Assembly: GCF_032854445.1 (NCBI RefSeq)
Contig: NC_088303.1
Coordinates: 21,275,501-21,339,500, forward strand
DNA length: 64,000 nucleotides
From: Liolophura sinensis
Taxonomy: Eukaryota > Mollusca > Polyplacophora > Chitonida > Chitonidae
Reading direction: 5' to 3'
Under the pieces are notes generated by a model. The model had not been told where the DNA came from. It ran no database searches and saw only the letters and a program-made list of their open reading frames with translations. Below are positions 47,406 through 60,628 of the stretch, piece by piece. Position numbers and translations under genes: made by a program. How positions within the stretch are numbered: the stretch's first letter is position 1; every line of letters begins with the position of its first letter.

Positions 47406-50400
47406 AGGTATCAGTCTGCACAGACTGCTTCCCACTAGCATAGTATCGTGTAAGTTATTGAATAGTCCATAATGCGTTACGCTTAACGCTCAGTTAAGTA
47501 ATTAACACGCTTACTCGTCTGTCGCCCTTGACAATATTTAATCCATCAACTTGAAACATTTTCCTGTTCGGAAAGGGTTTAACGGCTTATGGCAAAGTGT
47601 GGCTGTTTATCAGAACAAAGAATCTCCCTGTTCGCCTCAAGTAGCCATTTCCTCACATTAAGGAGACAACTGTCTACGTATAAGTTGTTTGTCATAGTTT
47701 GTTTGGTGACAATAACATTTTCTGTCATTGCCATTCCGGAAGAATAACCAGTTCTCTGAACGCACAGCTGAATGTTTTTCCTAATTGTCTTTTACATCCT
47801 CAATCTCTTGCGAGATCTTCAACTGTTGAACCGTGAATTTCAAATGTGTTACAGGTGTTTGATCGGGAAGAGACGACGTAAAGCTTACGTGCATGTAAAC
47901 AGGAAAAAAAACGTCTGTCACTTCGTGCTAGCAGTCAAAGCTGGGTTTTACCATTCGATTTTGACACAGGCCAGATAACACATGAAACTTTTTGGGAAAC
48001 TCGCTCTTCTCCTGGTCGTCATAACTTTCGGTACATAAAAAGAATATACGGTTAGAATCGTTAACGCAGAGCTTCAGGCCATTAAAGAACATTGTCTCCC
48101 AGATTCTCCCTGTATCAACCACGAGGAGAGGGAGAGGGAGCGAGAGTATGTGTGTTTGTGTGTGTGTGGGGCGGGGGGGGGGGGAGAACTTTAATTGCTG
48201 AAATACATATATGTCGATATTTGTGGTCGTGGTCTGGAAACATAGCCTAATTTCTTTCGAACTCGAGCAGTGTGAAGTATATTATAAAATATGTGGTATG
48301 AATCGAAGCAAATCTATATGCCAAGAAATAAATGGAAACATTTAATTGATCGTGAGCTGTGAATGAATTTAGAGCTTTTGATGAGACGGCCAATATTGCA
48401 TTATGCATGGCTATTAATTTGTCTCTTCATAGACAAAGTTCCCACAAAGATCAAAGTCATATTCTGAATAATTTCAAATATGAATCCCGTGAACTGTAGT
48501 CTGGTCGGATCCGGAAGCAACTTGTCCAATGAAGTGGAGGCTGCGTTTGTCTGTAGTATCGTTATTTCTCTCTTCCTGCAGCATGCTCAAATCTAATTTT
48601 AAAGTAAATTGCAATTTGTGTACATATAAATCAAAGAAATTTGTCCGTGTTTATCTGACGATGAAACAGTTCCACAAAATCAAAAAAAACAAACAAAAAA
48701 AACTACCATAACCATCAAACAGCGTATACCTAGCTTTACCTCTGTAGGATCCAGAAGCCAGCCACATTGGTTGTTTACCATGGAATCTGGTGCAAATCAG
48801 ATTTTCTGGGCTGGAAAATCGTGCAAATATACTGTTTTATTCTGACGCTTTTGTGGGTAAAATTTGTTAGGTATATGTCTGCTGTTAGGGGTGCAATCCT
48901 GCAAGTAATGTGACATCGACAGGGCCAACGACATGCCAATAAAAGTGACAGCCGCAGTTTTCATTATGGCACAAAACATAGACCCACACTGGTGGTATTT
49001 TTAGACGTCATTTGGGCGAATGTCACTGCAACAGGTAGATTTACCACAATCTTGTCACCAAAACAAAGGCAATTGTGGTGGGCCTAAATGACATCTCCAC
49101 ACGAAAATGTACATCAACATGTGTCATTTTGAAGCTATACCGACTTAATGTAATGTTCTGTCGGCTATGGTTACGCCAGGAAGTGACTTTGTTGACTCTT
49201 TGTTGAAAATGTGCATGACATTACCACGTATATACTGCGCCTACTGGACATTTACTGACAGGTAATTTGTGCGCCATCGGTTTCTCTGCTGATTTGCTCA
49301 GCATGGTCCGGTTTTGGAGAAACCTTTCAGAAGCAGTTTGGCAGAGGTATATTAGGCAGGTGCAAGGCAGAAAAATACGACTCTGGCAATTTCATTAAGG
49401 GACAGGGAATCGCTAGAAAGTCGACCCGCTCCCAGCTTCAGCTCAGCACGAAAGGCTTCTGACCGCTAACAATATTTATTCCAAAGCAAATATAATCGCG
49501 AAAGTCGATCTTCCGACACATCGGCCACGGGAAGTGGATTTTATTATGAGAGATGGTCGATTTGTTGGTGGTATATTTTTTGAGCCCCTTTATAATTGTC
49601 TTTTCACTGTTTGGTTTCAGATGACAATAATTACTCGGACACCCGCTAACTCTGGGTCTCAAAACACCACCAAAACAAAAACAAGCTCTTCCCCACCCTA
49701 TCCCCTCCTTCTGCATCATTGTTCCAAAATGTAGGTTATTGACTTCATTTATCATTAATTTATCAAAATCGTAACCGACGTTATTTAATCTGTTTGTTAT
49801 ACTGTTCATGATGTATATGTATGCTTTATGTATGAAGCTTATTGTTCTCTCTGGAGGTGTATTAGTTTAATTTCCACACGCTAATCAGACGGTAGACACC
49901 TATACCTAGTTTTACGACAAAGTTTGAGGAAATTGTCCACACTGATGTAATAGCGTGTTTTAATTGTGAAGAATCCGTATTCACTTGGTATGAACTTCGG
50001 CGACTGAATAGCTCAACACACAGAGAAGCATGATCGAGTTTCGCGGATGCCTTTTACGTAAGATTTTCCTAGGGGGATATGCCGAGATATTCCGTGTGCC
50101 AAGGCTGTATCATTCACAACAAAACACACCTCATTGGGATTCACACTAAGTCACACTTCCATGACTGTTGTCATTAGTTGTTCGGTATAGGGTTGAATGG
50201 AACCGACCAAGAATGTTAAAGTCATTAAATAACTGTATCACTCATGCTCTACATTAAATAGCTTCCTGTTTGGTTTCCACATTTTATCATCTAAATGCTG
50301 ATGAAACATTACTGTTCTCCAATAATTCATCTGAACAAGAAGTGGAGCTCTTTAATGAGACACGTTTTACATCAAGTCCCGAATAAAAAATACATGGTGT

Positions 50401-51944
50401 TATGATGTCTGGATTCGCATTATTGCGCGTCACTTATTGCATGGAGCTAAAATCTTGTATACAGTCTACACGCACGCTGGGCTTAGGGTAAAGTATAGGT
50501 GGAGCGAAAATATAGTAGACGTAAATGAAAAAGTGACGCATTATCTTTTTGTCGACACACAGCATGACCACCAACTATCACGGCACTAGCTCTGTAAGTA
50601 CAATAGATTAAACCTTTTGTTCGCCGACTACATTTATAGAACTCGGATTAGAAGGCCGCTGTAATCTAGAGTCTGAGCGCCACAATTAGTCTTGCTCAAA
50701 ACGGACCACATGAAGGTTTCACATAAAAAACAATACAGCCTAGACGTGGAGAGTGGGATTGTTTTTTCAAATAACACCAAAATGTCAGAGATCCCCAATC
50801 ACTATGACAGCAAGCACTACAATATGTTTCTCGTGGTAAATTGGGCTTTTGTTTGTCATTTGTTATTCTGTCATTTGTCAGCACCGAAATAAAATCTGTT
50901 TTATTTATTAGAGAGATTTTCGTAATCGATTGGTCATGTTTGCTTTATTAAAAACCAACTTATTAAAGCGTTCTCACGTACGTTTACTTCTTGCGTCAAT
51001 TTCCAATCGTGGGCTCAAAACTTGCCTTCTTGGATTCAGTTTATCTGGAACAATAATTTGAGGTTTTAAGCAATCAACTCAGTTTTAAAAAATGATTCAA
51101 AGTTTTTTGTAGGAAAATTCCCTCTAGGCACATGAAGTAATTTCCTTCAGAAAAGAAATTGGAAAACTATCTCCTTTGAGAGTTAGAGCACAGCTTGCCT
51201 ATCGTCGGATGTTTGTTCATTGCTGTGAATCTTGGTCCAATGCCATTCGTCGCTCAAAGCGCCCTATGTGCTAAAACGTTAATTGAGATACACGGCGTAC
51301 GTTCTAGAAATACGGGTCGAGGACCTGCGTTAAAGGTGCTCTGTGCACCCTCTACATAGGTCTAATGCCAGCAGTGCATCAGCCTAACGCTATGTAATGA
51401 GATCAGTTTTGCCATTCAGTAATTACCCTGTTTAGTCACAGTAAAATCCGGAATGTCACCTGTGTTTCATGTGAATTCGGAATAAACCAGATTTGCGTTA
51501 AAATACATTAACCCTTTCTGCTTTCTGCTGCCAGTTTAACAACTCCCCCATATTTTTAGATACTTCTAACTATTACAAGGTCACAATGCCTGCACAATAT
51601 TTTACATTGCAAAATATTCATCGCTGAGATAGCTACCGTCATGTATTGTTGCATACACATAGCATACGTTTTATCAAACGTGCCATTGTAAAAGAACAAT
51701 GCTCAAGCCTGCACAGCTTAAACCACAACCAATGTGTGCGGAAAAAATCTTATTTTGTTGCTGCTATTTATTTTCCCCATCAATCTGAACAATGTGTGTC
51801 TTTCAGTGTTATTGCTTTAGTCCTCATCCGAGGACTGAATCTTTGTCTACCAGTAAGCCAAAAGTCATGCTCTACAAAAAGCCCGCTTAAGGTTGCATGA
51901 TCGCAACCTTACTATTCCTTACTATCTATGTAGTAAATTTGTCA
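47406..51944. other. Gene-poor region
   Basis: Short frames only (largest 49438-49809 minus, 123 codons, no known domain). Includes a GA/GT/poly-G low-complexity run at 48124-48186. Confidence 0.5.
48124..48186. repeat. Low-complexity GA, GT and poly-G run
   Basis: A gagaggg block, a tgtgtg block and a G-run of more than ten follow one another without interruption. Confidence 0.9.
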
Positions 51945-51945
51945 A

Positions 51946-53075
51946 CTTCAACTGGAAGTCCTTGTAGTAGAACCGTGTAGAAGACATAAACCACGCTCTA
52001 CTGAAAGTCCTTGTGTTAGGTCTGTGAACGACCTAAGCCACACTCTACTGGAAGTCCTTGTAGTAGAACTGTGTAGGTGACATAAACCACACTCTACTGG
52101 AAGTCCTTGTGGTAGGTCTGTAAACGACCTAAAACCATGTTCCACTGGAAGTCCGTGCAGTAGGAGTGTGAACGACATAAACCACGCTCCACTGGAAATC
52201 ATTGCAGTAGGACTGTGAGCGACATAAGCCACGCCCTGCTGGAAGTCCTTGCAATAGGACTGTGAACGACCTAAACCACGCTTTATTAAAGGTCCTTGGG
52301 ATAGAACTGTGTGAACAACCTAAACCAGGCTCTACTGGAAGTCCTTGCAATAGGACTGTGAACGACCTAAACCACGCTCTACTGGAAGTCCTTGCGTTAG
52401 AATTGTGTGAACAGCCTAAACCACGCTCTACTATAATCCTTGCAGTAGAACTGTGAACGACCTAAACCATGCTCTGCTGGAAGTCCTTTTAGTAGGACTG
52501 TGAACGACATAAACCACGCACTACTGGAAGTCCTTGCAGTAGAACTGTGTGAACAGCATAAAGCACGCTCTACTGAAAGTCCTTGCAGTAGAACTGTATG
52601 AACGATTTAAACCACGTTCCACTGGAAGTCCTTGCAATAGGACTGTGAAGGATCTAAACCACGCTCTGCTGGAAGTCCTTGCAGTAGAACTGTGTGAACA
52701 ACCTAAACCTCGCTATACCGAAAGTCCTTACAGTAGGACTGTGTGAACGACCTAAACCTCGCTCTACTGGAAGTCCTTGCAGTAGGACTGTGTAGATGAC
52801 TTAAGCCACGCTCTACTGGAAGAAATTGCAGTAGAACTGTGTGAACAACCTAAATCACGCTCTACCGAAAGTTCTTGCAGTAGGACTGTGTGAACGACCT
52901 AAACCACGCTATACTGGAAGTCCTTGCAGTAGGACTGTGAATAAGCTAAACCTCGCTCTACTGGAAGTCCTTGCAGTAGGACTGTGAACGACTTTATCCA
53001 CACTCTACATGTAGTCCTTCTAATTTGACCTTGTGAACCACCATATCCATATTCTACTGAAAGTCCTTGTCGTAA
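51946..53075 (+). repeat. 48-bp minisatellite, about 24 units
   Basis: The ctggaagtcc word repeats from 51952 to 53057 at steps of 47-50 bases. A typical unit is an accacgctctactgg part, a gaagtccttgcagtagg part and an actgtgtgaacgacctaa part. In units that keep aggact, agtcct-tgcagt-aggact forms a perfect 6-bp stem with a six-base loop. Several short open frames in it are by-products. Confidence 0.95.
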
Positions 53076-54004
53076 AAGTGCGATTTCATTAAGGCCATTA
53101 TGACATTAGTTCCCATCTGTTGCATTAAACTTTGGCCTTTTAAAGGTTATAGCAGAACTGTCACGTTGCTACAACCAAAATAATAAATGCAGACAACCAT
53201 TAAATTAATCCAAGACTTCGAACGTTTTAATACTGATGCCATGGTTATGCAATTGTCGCATGTGGGTTTGTTTGTTAATGTGCTTTAAATAAATCACAGA
53301 TGTTATGTAAAAGAGTACAATCAATAAAGTAATAAAATACGATTACTGAAAAAAACACCGAACTAAAACCTTTAAAAGCAGTATGATGTTATATTGACTG
53401 AGGTATAGTTCTCTGCCCACGTGTTCCCACGCAGTCTTGGTTACTGAGATAAAAAGTATTTTGTGCATGGCATTTGGTTATCGAGGGGAGCCTGAAACCT
53501 GTATGACAAAGCCTGTTGTTAAGTACAAGTCACACCAGACAAATATCCACAATAAGAGCTCTGCACACTGCTGATGCTATTACACAAACAAATCACGATT
53601 ACCCCGAATAATGGATGCATTAAAGTTTCTCCGATAAATGTTGTAATGATAAAACATAATATCTTTACAATCCGACCGATTCGGGCTAACCAACCTTTTG
53701 AAATAATTGACTGTTTGGGCAGACGCATTTCACGCTATGTATTATATGATGTAATCAAATTCGAATCCTTCTGAACAAAATATTAAGGGCTTATCGAATG
53801 GTCGATTAATAAATGTGACAAGAGCGTGTCAGTGAACCTGTGGGTTCAGGTAATCGCTTTACTGCTCCCATACATCACTCGGCTGTACAGGCTAGACAGC
53901 ACTGATGGACTACATCATAGGGCTGTGCCATCGCGTGCTGATCCGAACGTCAGTTGTGTTCAACGAGTTCGATTAACGGCCTTGATTTAAAAAAAGTGTT
54001 TTCT
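53076..54004. other. Spacer, nothing identified
   Basis: AT-rich; the opposed frames at 53519-53774 show no domain. Confidence 0.5.
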
Positions 54005-54006
54005 TT

Positions 54007-54050
54007 TGATTTATTTGATCGGTGTTTTACATTGCACTCGAGAATTTAGT
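54007..54050 (-). mobile_element. SINE family A tail fragment
   Basis: gatttatttgatcggtgttt and a gcactcgagaatt block match the reversed 3' end of family A only. Confidence 0.6.
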
Positions 54051-54424
54051 TATCGGATTTTTGAGTGGAAAATATCGAATAAAACCTGAAATTCGCGCTA
54101 AGATAAAGCCATTGACACGACAAGAACTGGATTCGGGAACACTATCATAGCTGTGGTAAAACTGAACACTGATTATATAGCATTTGAATTAAGTAATACA
54201 TGCCAGTAAGCCAAACATATGATAACAAGCTAAGCATTTTACTGGAAGCAAAACCAAGGCATAATCTTGTTCTTACTATAAGGATCGATAAAAGCATGCC
54301 GTATTTTACATTAGTTTGATGCTTTACTTCTTTTAAGGCGATGGTGACCAGATTCAGACCAAGTCCTGCTACGCATCAAGTCTATGACAAACATCCTGCC
54401 CAGATTCCTCCCGCAATACTCAAC

Positions 54425-54675
54425 GTCCCCGATAGCACAGTTGGAAGAGCGTCCGCTTCGGGTGCGGTAGATCCTGTGTCGAGTAACACCTCGCTTGGTG
54501 TTCAGCATTGAGGGGACAGTGCAACAACTGGTTGACCCGTATCAGTATAATGGCTCGGGTGGGGCGGCATACTTGCCTTCCGTAAGTCGTCTCTGTGAAG
54601 CAGTACTAGATAAAAGAGCGGTGGAAATCCGTCCTGCAACAAGGACGCAAATAACAATTACTCTAAGAGTTTCTT
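54425..54675 (+). mobile_element. SINE family B with tRNA-Pro head, tail lost
   Basis: The head has box A tagcacagttgg at 54433-54444 (exact match to the tRNA consensus) and an anticodon arm ccgc-ttcgggt-gcgg, whose loop gives a CGG (Pro) anticodon with U33 and a purine at 37. The body matches copies at 30.4 and 55.1 kb (gttgacccgtatcagtataa, gtggaaatccgtcctgc). About 32 bp between head and body, present in the other copies, is missing, and the 3' tail is gone after ctctaagagtttc. Confidence 0.85.
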
Positions 54676-55084
54676 TTTTTTCAGAACAGCAGAGTGACAA
54701 CAAAGCAGTTACGAATCCGTGGTTGCCACAGTACGAAGGAAATACAAACTGTTTTCTCATTACTTACAGCAGTTCGCCATCTCTAGTTGTTTCAGTTAAT
54801 TCCATTGCTATCTGGAATTGCTGTCTACCAATTCTGGAGCGTGTATGGATCCAAGGTAAGGGTATAAATTTTAACGTCATGTTATAAACTTTATTATCAC
54901 CAGTAACAAAAAATCCACTGACAAACAGATGTGTTGTACTTTATCGTGTGCTAGAGGTCACTCATATTATTAAGCAATGCACCGAGGGTGGGATTTGCTT
55001 CATTACATAATGTTACACGCGCAGTGTATGCTGATGTAGTAACCTATATACAGGACAACCAAAAGGACTCCCACTGGCCAACAG
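54676..55084. other. Spacer between two SINE B copies
   Basis: No gene recognised. The open frame 54495-54887 is mostly SINE sequence. Confidence 0.5.
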
Positions 55085-55098
55085 CTCTAATGCTGTTG

Positions 55099-55427
55099 TT
55101 CGGGACCGGTAGATCCAGGATCAATCCTTGATCGAGTCACACCTAAGACTTTAAAAGAGGAAGTTTCAACTTCCTCGCTTGGCGTTCAGTATGAAGGGGA
55201 TAGTGCAACGACTGGTTGACCCGTATCAGTATAATGGCTCGGGCGGGGTGGCTTACTTGCCTTCGGTATGTCGTCTCAGTGAAGCAGCATTAAATAAAAG
55301 AGCGGTGGAAATCCGTCCTGCTACAAGGAGGCACATTACACGTACATGCACCCTAAAGATTCCTTCGTCGTCATATGACTGAAAAATTGTTGAGTACGAC
55401 GTTAAACCCCAAGCACTCACTCACTCA
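55099..55427 (+). mobile_element. SINE family B, 5'-truncated, with perfect target-site duplication
   Basis: Starts inside the tRNA anticodon loop (ttcgggaccggtagatcc), then the conserved body and the complete tail (tatgactgaaaaattgttga, then gtacgacgttaaacccc) with (CACT)n. The identical 14-mer ctctaatgctgttg flanks it at 55085-55098 and 55428-55441, so truncation happened at insertion. This is the best-kept family B copy here. Confidence 0.93.
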
Positions 55428-55441
55428 CTCTAATGCTGTTG

Positions 55442-58400
55442 CACTAAACTTTCATGTAACACCTTCAAGAAAGATCGACCATGCTATGTATTATATTCAA
55501 CTATGCAAATAAATGTGGCAAAGCCGGCACGAAAGAGCATTCATTGACTTGTGATATAGCGCCTTTTCTTAAAAATATTTGTTTGAAATGACACCGAGCG
55601 ATTTTTGAAAAAGAATCGATAGTTGTTACGTTAATACAAACACGTTTAAGTAGAGGCAACTCAAAACAGTTGACTGTTCAAAAGGAATCGACACGGCGCT
55701 CAGTGCATTGTCGATTTTTTTTTTCAAGAATCATCTGTTGCTCGTTTCTCCAATGCATCCTGATCAAAATGTCCAATGACTCACCGGACGCAGACATCAG
55801 GAACGCCACTTTATTGAACGTACCGATAGCACACTCAGGGTGCTGAAGTAATCATTGGAAAATTATACAGAAACCATTTAGGGGATGTTAGAAAAGCGAA
55901 CTTGCAAATGCAAATCTTATGTTTCCAGATGTCAGATATCAACAAATTTGCTTTAGACCGTATCTTAGTTTATACTAAATATAGCCAAACAATAACAAGC
56001 TCAAAATAATAGCTACCAAAGAGTGAATAGATACAGCATAAATAAAACCACTAGAAATTAAGATTAATCTAATTATGTCCGAAGACAATGAGATGGAGTA
56101 AAAACATGCATATGTCTTGGTATTTCTCATATGCCTGTATAAACTATCACATAAGACAACACTCATGTGCTAATGTAGGGCACCCCACCTGGGATTTTAA
56201 AAAAAACACATTTGATATTATTAAACAGGTAAAGAAATGTAGCCATCATAAACCGTAAACTTTGGATGATTTATTTGACACTGTTGTGGTCAGAAATTTC
56301 CAAAAATGTGGTTAGGGTGCCCTAAAGGGATGCACAAGGCTTGTTTTGTGTCATAGTCTGCGTCATTAAGTTTAAAATTTAGAAAGTTCTTACAGTGTTC
56401 TTGTCCATGCCATTGTCTTACAAGATAATGCCATATAATTAGAAGGATTTAATTAGTGTATAGCCTTGAGATAGTCTGTGTACTGTATGTGGTCTGAGGA
56501 TTATTTGGATGAGTTGCTTGCTGTGCTGTGTAAAATAGCAACAGATACAGTCAAATACATATAAGCACATTTTCTGACAAATGCCACATCAGGATACCCT
56601 TAAAAAGAAATGTTTTGCAAGTGTTTTTATAGATACGGAAAATACTAATAGAAGAAACAATGTTCTGTACTTCACAAATGCACAACCGTATTTCATAATA
56701 TCTGCTTAGATGCACCTGCAGACTGGAAAACCCGTGAATATCCCATTACACAAGGCCGTATCACAAACGCAGAAAATAACACTCTAACAGAAATCCCTTT
56801 TCCCAAGAATCTGTCTTTTACATGCAATATCGGTGATGGGAAAAATGCACATTTATAAGAAAAAACTACCTAGAACAGCGGCGTGTTTGTTGGGAGCCCT
56901 CAAGATGCCTTGCTGGCGACAAGGCGGTAAGGCGAGAGCAGTGGAAACCTAGATTTTAAAAATGGATGTAGCGCTTTGTGTTGTGTATGGTTTTCCATAG
57001 CTTCCCTTCAACTTACTAATAATAAAAGCTTAAAATGGCATTTGAAGCTGAAATTGAGTTAAATTACCACACGCGCAAGAATATAGACAAACTATTTACA
57101 GATTATCTCAAAATATTCTTGGGAAATTAAAGATAGTTTGCTGTAGTTTGATGAGAACTGGAATGTGCAATACATATTTAACAAAACGTTTTATTATACA
57201 ATGTGTATTACAACACGATGGTTGGGTGGTTGAGAATTGAACATTTCCAGCATTTCCAGCATCGACGTGAAGTGACATTTGGTCAAAAAGGTAGGGCTGA
57301 GACCTAAAAGCTGGTGGCAAGGTAATGTCATTTCACCAGACAACTCCATAGCGTGATTTACTTCTTAAAATTGTTGCCATCTATGAGACCATATCTCAAG
57401 CTAGGTGGCCGTACCACTAATGAACACACAACATAAGTCAAAGCTCATTCTGTCAGCACAATATCACGGTGCATCACTCCGAATCATCACGTCGTGTGAT
57501 ATTATAATGTGGCTATACCACTTACGTCGCCCACTGTTAGACACAAGGTAGGCCGGCGTCCATTAGTCCGAAGCCAGCAAAGTATTGTCTTGTTACGGAG
57601 ACGAAGAAGGCTTTCTGTTTGTCCGTTTTATCATAAGAAAGAAGAATGGTTTGGTTCTATAACATTTTGTAGCGTGCGATTCCGTTGCGCTACACTAAAA
57701 TAGCCGGATTGTTTGCGATCGGCGTAGATTTTTAGTTCTTGTGACAATTAGCATACATGCACGTATATCGGTACACCACGCGCAAGTCGCCATCGCACTG
57801 AGGTCCAAATGTCTGGAACTGAGACCGAGCACAGACCGCTAAGGGACAGTGAGCAATTGGTGTAAACTGTGTAGACAGGCACACAACACGACGCTCTGAC
57901 AGAGGAAAGTATTGACTCACTACGTGGTCATTACGACTGCTAGTTCATTTGTAGAAACATATAGTTATAGCATGCAGCCAAACAGCAAACATGTATTTAG
58001 GCATTTGTTTCTTGGAATTTTTGTGGATATCGCCGCATATTTCTGGAAGTATTTCAGAATCATATCACGAAGATACGTTCTAATGATGAAAACAGTGCCA
58101 ATTGACCATCGCCAGTAGGTCGCCTGTCCTTTGTGGGATACCAGTTATATTGTGGTATAGAAATGCTCGTGGTTCCCTTAATTACAACTCTGTATTAAAT
58201 TGCAATCACTCATAACCAATAAAAATGACCATTTCTGCCACTGAATTCATATATCTTTATACAGATTTGATTACTTTCACCATAGCAATTCGACATCGCA
58301 AATGTGTCCAAAATTGTTGATGTTCAAAGCAACTCTACTCTAATACTAGGACATTCCACTATTAGACTTTTTCAAGGTTCAACGTAAACGATACACTGGT

Positions 58401-58888
58401 TGTTCTGAATTAGTATCTGTTGTATACAAGAGCAAAAAATTCAAAGGCTTGAAACGATTAACTTCATTTGGAACATATAGAACGACGGAACGAAGTTCAT
58501 CAGTACGTTAACCGTTGTGAGGTCAGTCCAGTTAAATCTGCTCTACAGCGTTGCAACGTAGATATTCCGATGTAGGTTTCAGTATTTTGTATAAGACCAA
58601 GTCTAACTTAAACAGCAACCATTCTTTCCACCCACTATTCTATTGGTCAGTCACGTGACTTGACTTATTAACCAGTGCTTTTAATATCACGTATTTAATG
58701 TTCATAACGTTTGTTCAGTAGTCAATGAAGAATCACTGGACAGAGATATGCGCATGTAATGTCGTTTGTCTGAACCACCACTTTCAACTGAAACAGTGAA
58801 AAGGCCATGTACCAGGAAACTACCACGGTAATTCTTTCTTTCATACCGAAACAAAATACCTTTGATCATATCCAAAAGATCGTCTGAA
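55442..58888. other. Gene-poor region
   Basis: No recognisable exon or repeat in 3.4 kb. Frames are at most about 70 codons. Confidence 0.5.
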
Positions 58889-58890
58889 AA

Positions 58891-59307
58891 GTCCAACCCA
58901 CGCTGGCTCGACTGTAACGTTGAGAGGGGGGCTCCATGGCTGTGGTTATTTGCGAGTCAGCGTGAGGCAATGACCCAGAAGCCTCTCACCAACATGACCA
59001 TTGGGGTCGCTGTGAGTTCAAGTCCAACCCACGCTGGCTCGACTGTAACGTTGGGAGGGAGGCCTCCGTGACATTGGTTATTTGTGTGTCAGCGTGAGGC
59101 AATGACCAGAAGCCTCTCACTACATGACCATTTGGGTCGCTGTGAGTTCAAGTCCAACTCATGCTGGCTTCCTCTGAGGAAGGGCCTGCCAGTAACATGC
59201 TCTGCTCGATTTTTTACTACCATAATGGGCGGTCCCTGTCTTATAAGTGAAACATTCTTGAGTGAGTGGGGCGTAAAACACACATCAAAAAAAAAAAACA
59301 AAAAAAA
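58891..59307 (+). mobile_element. SINE family A with tandemly duplicated head
   Basis: The block from gtccaacccacgctggctcg through a new head (ctccatggctg or cctccgtgacattgg), cctctcacca and gtcgctgtgagttca recurs with a 130-131 bp step: the gtccaac word falls at 58891, 59022 and 59152. Only after the third does the normal body and tail follow (gaaacattcttgagtg), ending in an A-rich run. It has two heads and one tail, unlike other copies here. Confidence 0.82.
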
Positions 59308-60055
59308 GACTTCCCGTTTTTATGCACAGCCAATACAATACGTCAAAAGATAAATATTTCTAAACCTGACATCGTCACTATGTGATTATTTCAACCAGTG
59401 AGTAGGCCTACAGTCTTACATAGACAGTTTGGCTGTAGATTAATCCTAATTCAATAAAAATTCAATGCACGGCTTTCTTTTCGGCATGTGCCATTCGAAT
59501 ACATTTCTCGGTTCATGCAGCTTTAAAGTGCTATAAAGTGTGTTTTATACTTTAATGCAGATTAAATATTATTCTATATTTACCATTTTGAATCTTGCAA
59601 GGTGAAAAATTAATCGTTCAAGTCAAAATATAAATTTTAACCAAACCTAATATTGGCATTGTGGAAGTGGCATCTGTTGATTTAGTTGAATAAATTGCAC
59701 GGGCTATGGGTTCATTTGAATAGATTCTACAGTAGACCTACATAGGAGATTCAGGACTATTTTGTGCGCGCTTAGTGACGATATCGATTAACCCGGATAA
59801 AGGCGAAATCCCAAGAGAACTCCACGCGTCTGCCCGGATACGACTGAGATTTGCTAACGAGTGGTAAACTAAGTGACCTCAATCTGCAGGTGGCGCACAG
59901 GAGGTACCTTCCGGTCATTTATCGGTCTACCGGTCAACCACTTCACACATTTTGCTGGCCACCAGTACAAATACCACGTCATCTACACATATTTCGCATA
60001 CTTCATCAATACGCACATGCATACCTATTTTTTTAATCTGTTAATTTGTTATATG
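59308..60055. other. Spacer, nothing identified
   Basis: AT-rich sequence between two SINE copies. Confidence 0.5.
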
Positions 60056-60310
60056 AGGGGCCTCCGTGGCCGAGGCTGTTAGCACATCAGCACGGCACAA
60101 TGATCCAGGAGCCTCTCACCAATGCGGTCGCTGTGAGTAAAGCTCATTGACTTCCTCTCCGGCCATACGTGGTCTGTCAGCAGCCTGCCGATGGTCGTGG
60201 GTTTACCCCGGGCTGTGTCCAGTTTCCTCCAACCATAATGCTGGCCACCGTCGTATAAGTGAAATATTCTTGAGTACGTCGAACACCAATCAAATAAATA
60301 AATAAATAAA
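60056..60310 (+). mobile_element. SINE family A, full-length
   Basis: Complete head (gcctccgtggccgaggctgt), gcggtcgctgtgag, body (gatggtcgtgggtttacccc), tail (gtgaaatattcttgagtacg, caccaatcaaataaat) and (AAAT)n. Some deletions in the head and body. A possible decayed duplication shares ctgtt and ttatatg words on both sides but is not clean. Confidence 0.9.
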
Positions 60311-60575
60311 CTGTTCTTATATGTGACGGCCGTGTATGTACATACTAGTCATTTCTCACTATTTTAAATTTCACATGTTTTGGCCAACCAAAATGTACTC
60401 AGATTAGATTTATAGTTCAAACCACACCAGCTTGCTATGCCATGCACGGTGATTTCCTCAAATCTTCCCGTTACTCAATCTCTGTATCTATGGCTATGGC
60501 TATGTGTACGCCTGTAGTGCATGTTGTGCAGTTGATTTGATAGAACTCTGTGAACATAGAAATATTCTCCATTGG

Positions 60576-60628
60576 TTTTTTTTATTTATTTGATTGGTGT
60601 TTTACGCCATACTCAAGAATATTTTCTC
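60576..60628 (-). mobile_element. SINE family A tail fragment
   Basis: ttatttgattggtgttttac and gccatactcaagaatatttt match the reversed family A end exactly over about 45 bases; the rest is absent, an extreme 5' truncation. Confidence 0.8.

Noticed and set aside
51948-52746. Several 60-95 codon frames on both strands
   Set aside because: Products of the 48-bp minisatellite; the step of 47-50 bases does not keep a frame.
54433-54490. A functional tRNA-Pro gene
   Set aside because: Box B and the T arm are damaged, no acceptor stem closes, and family B SINE body follows directly.
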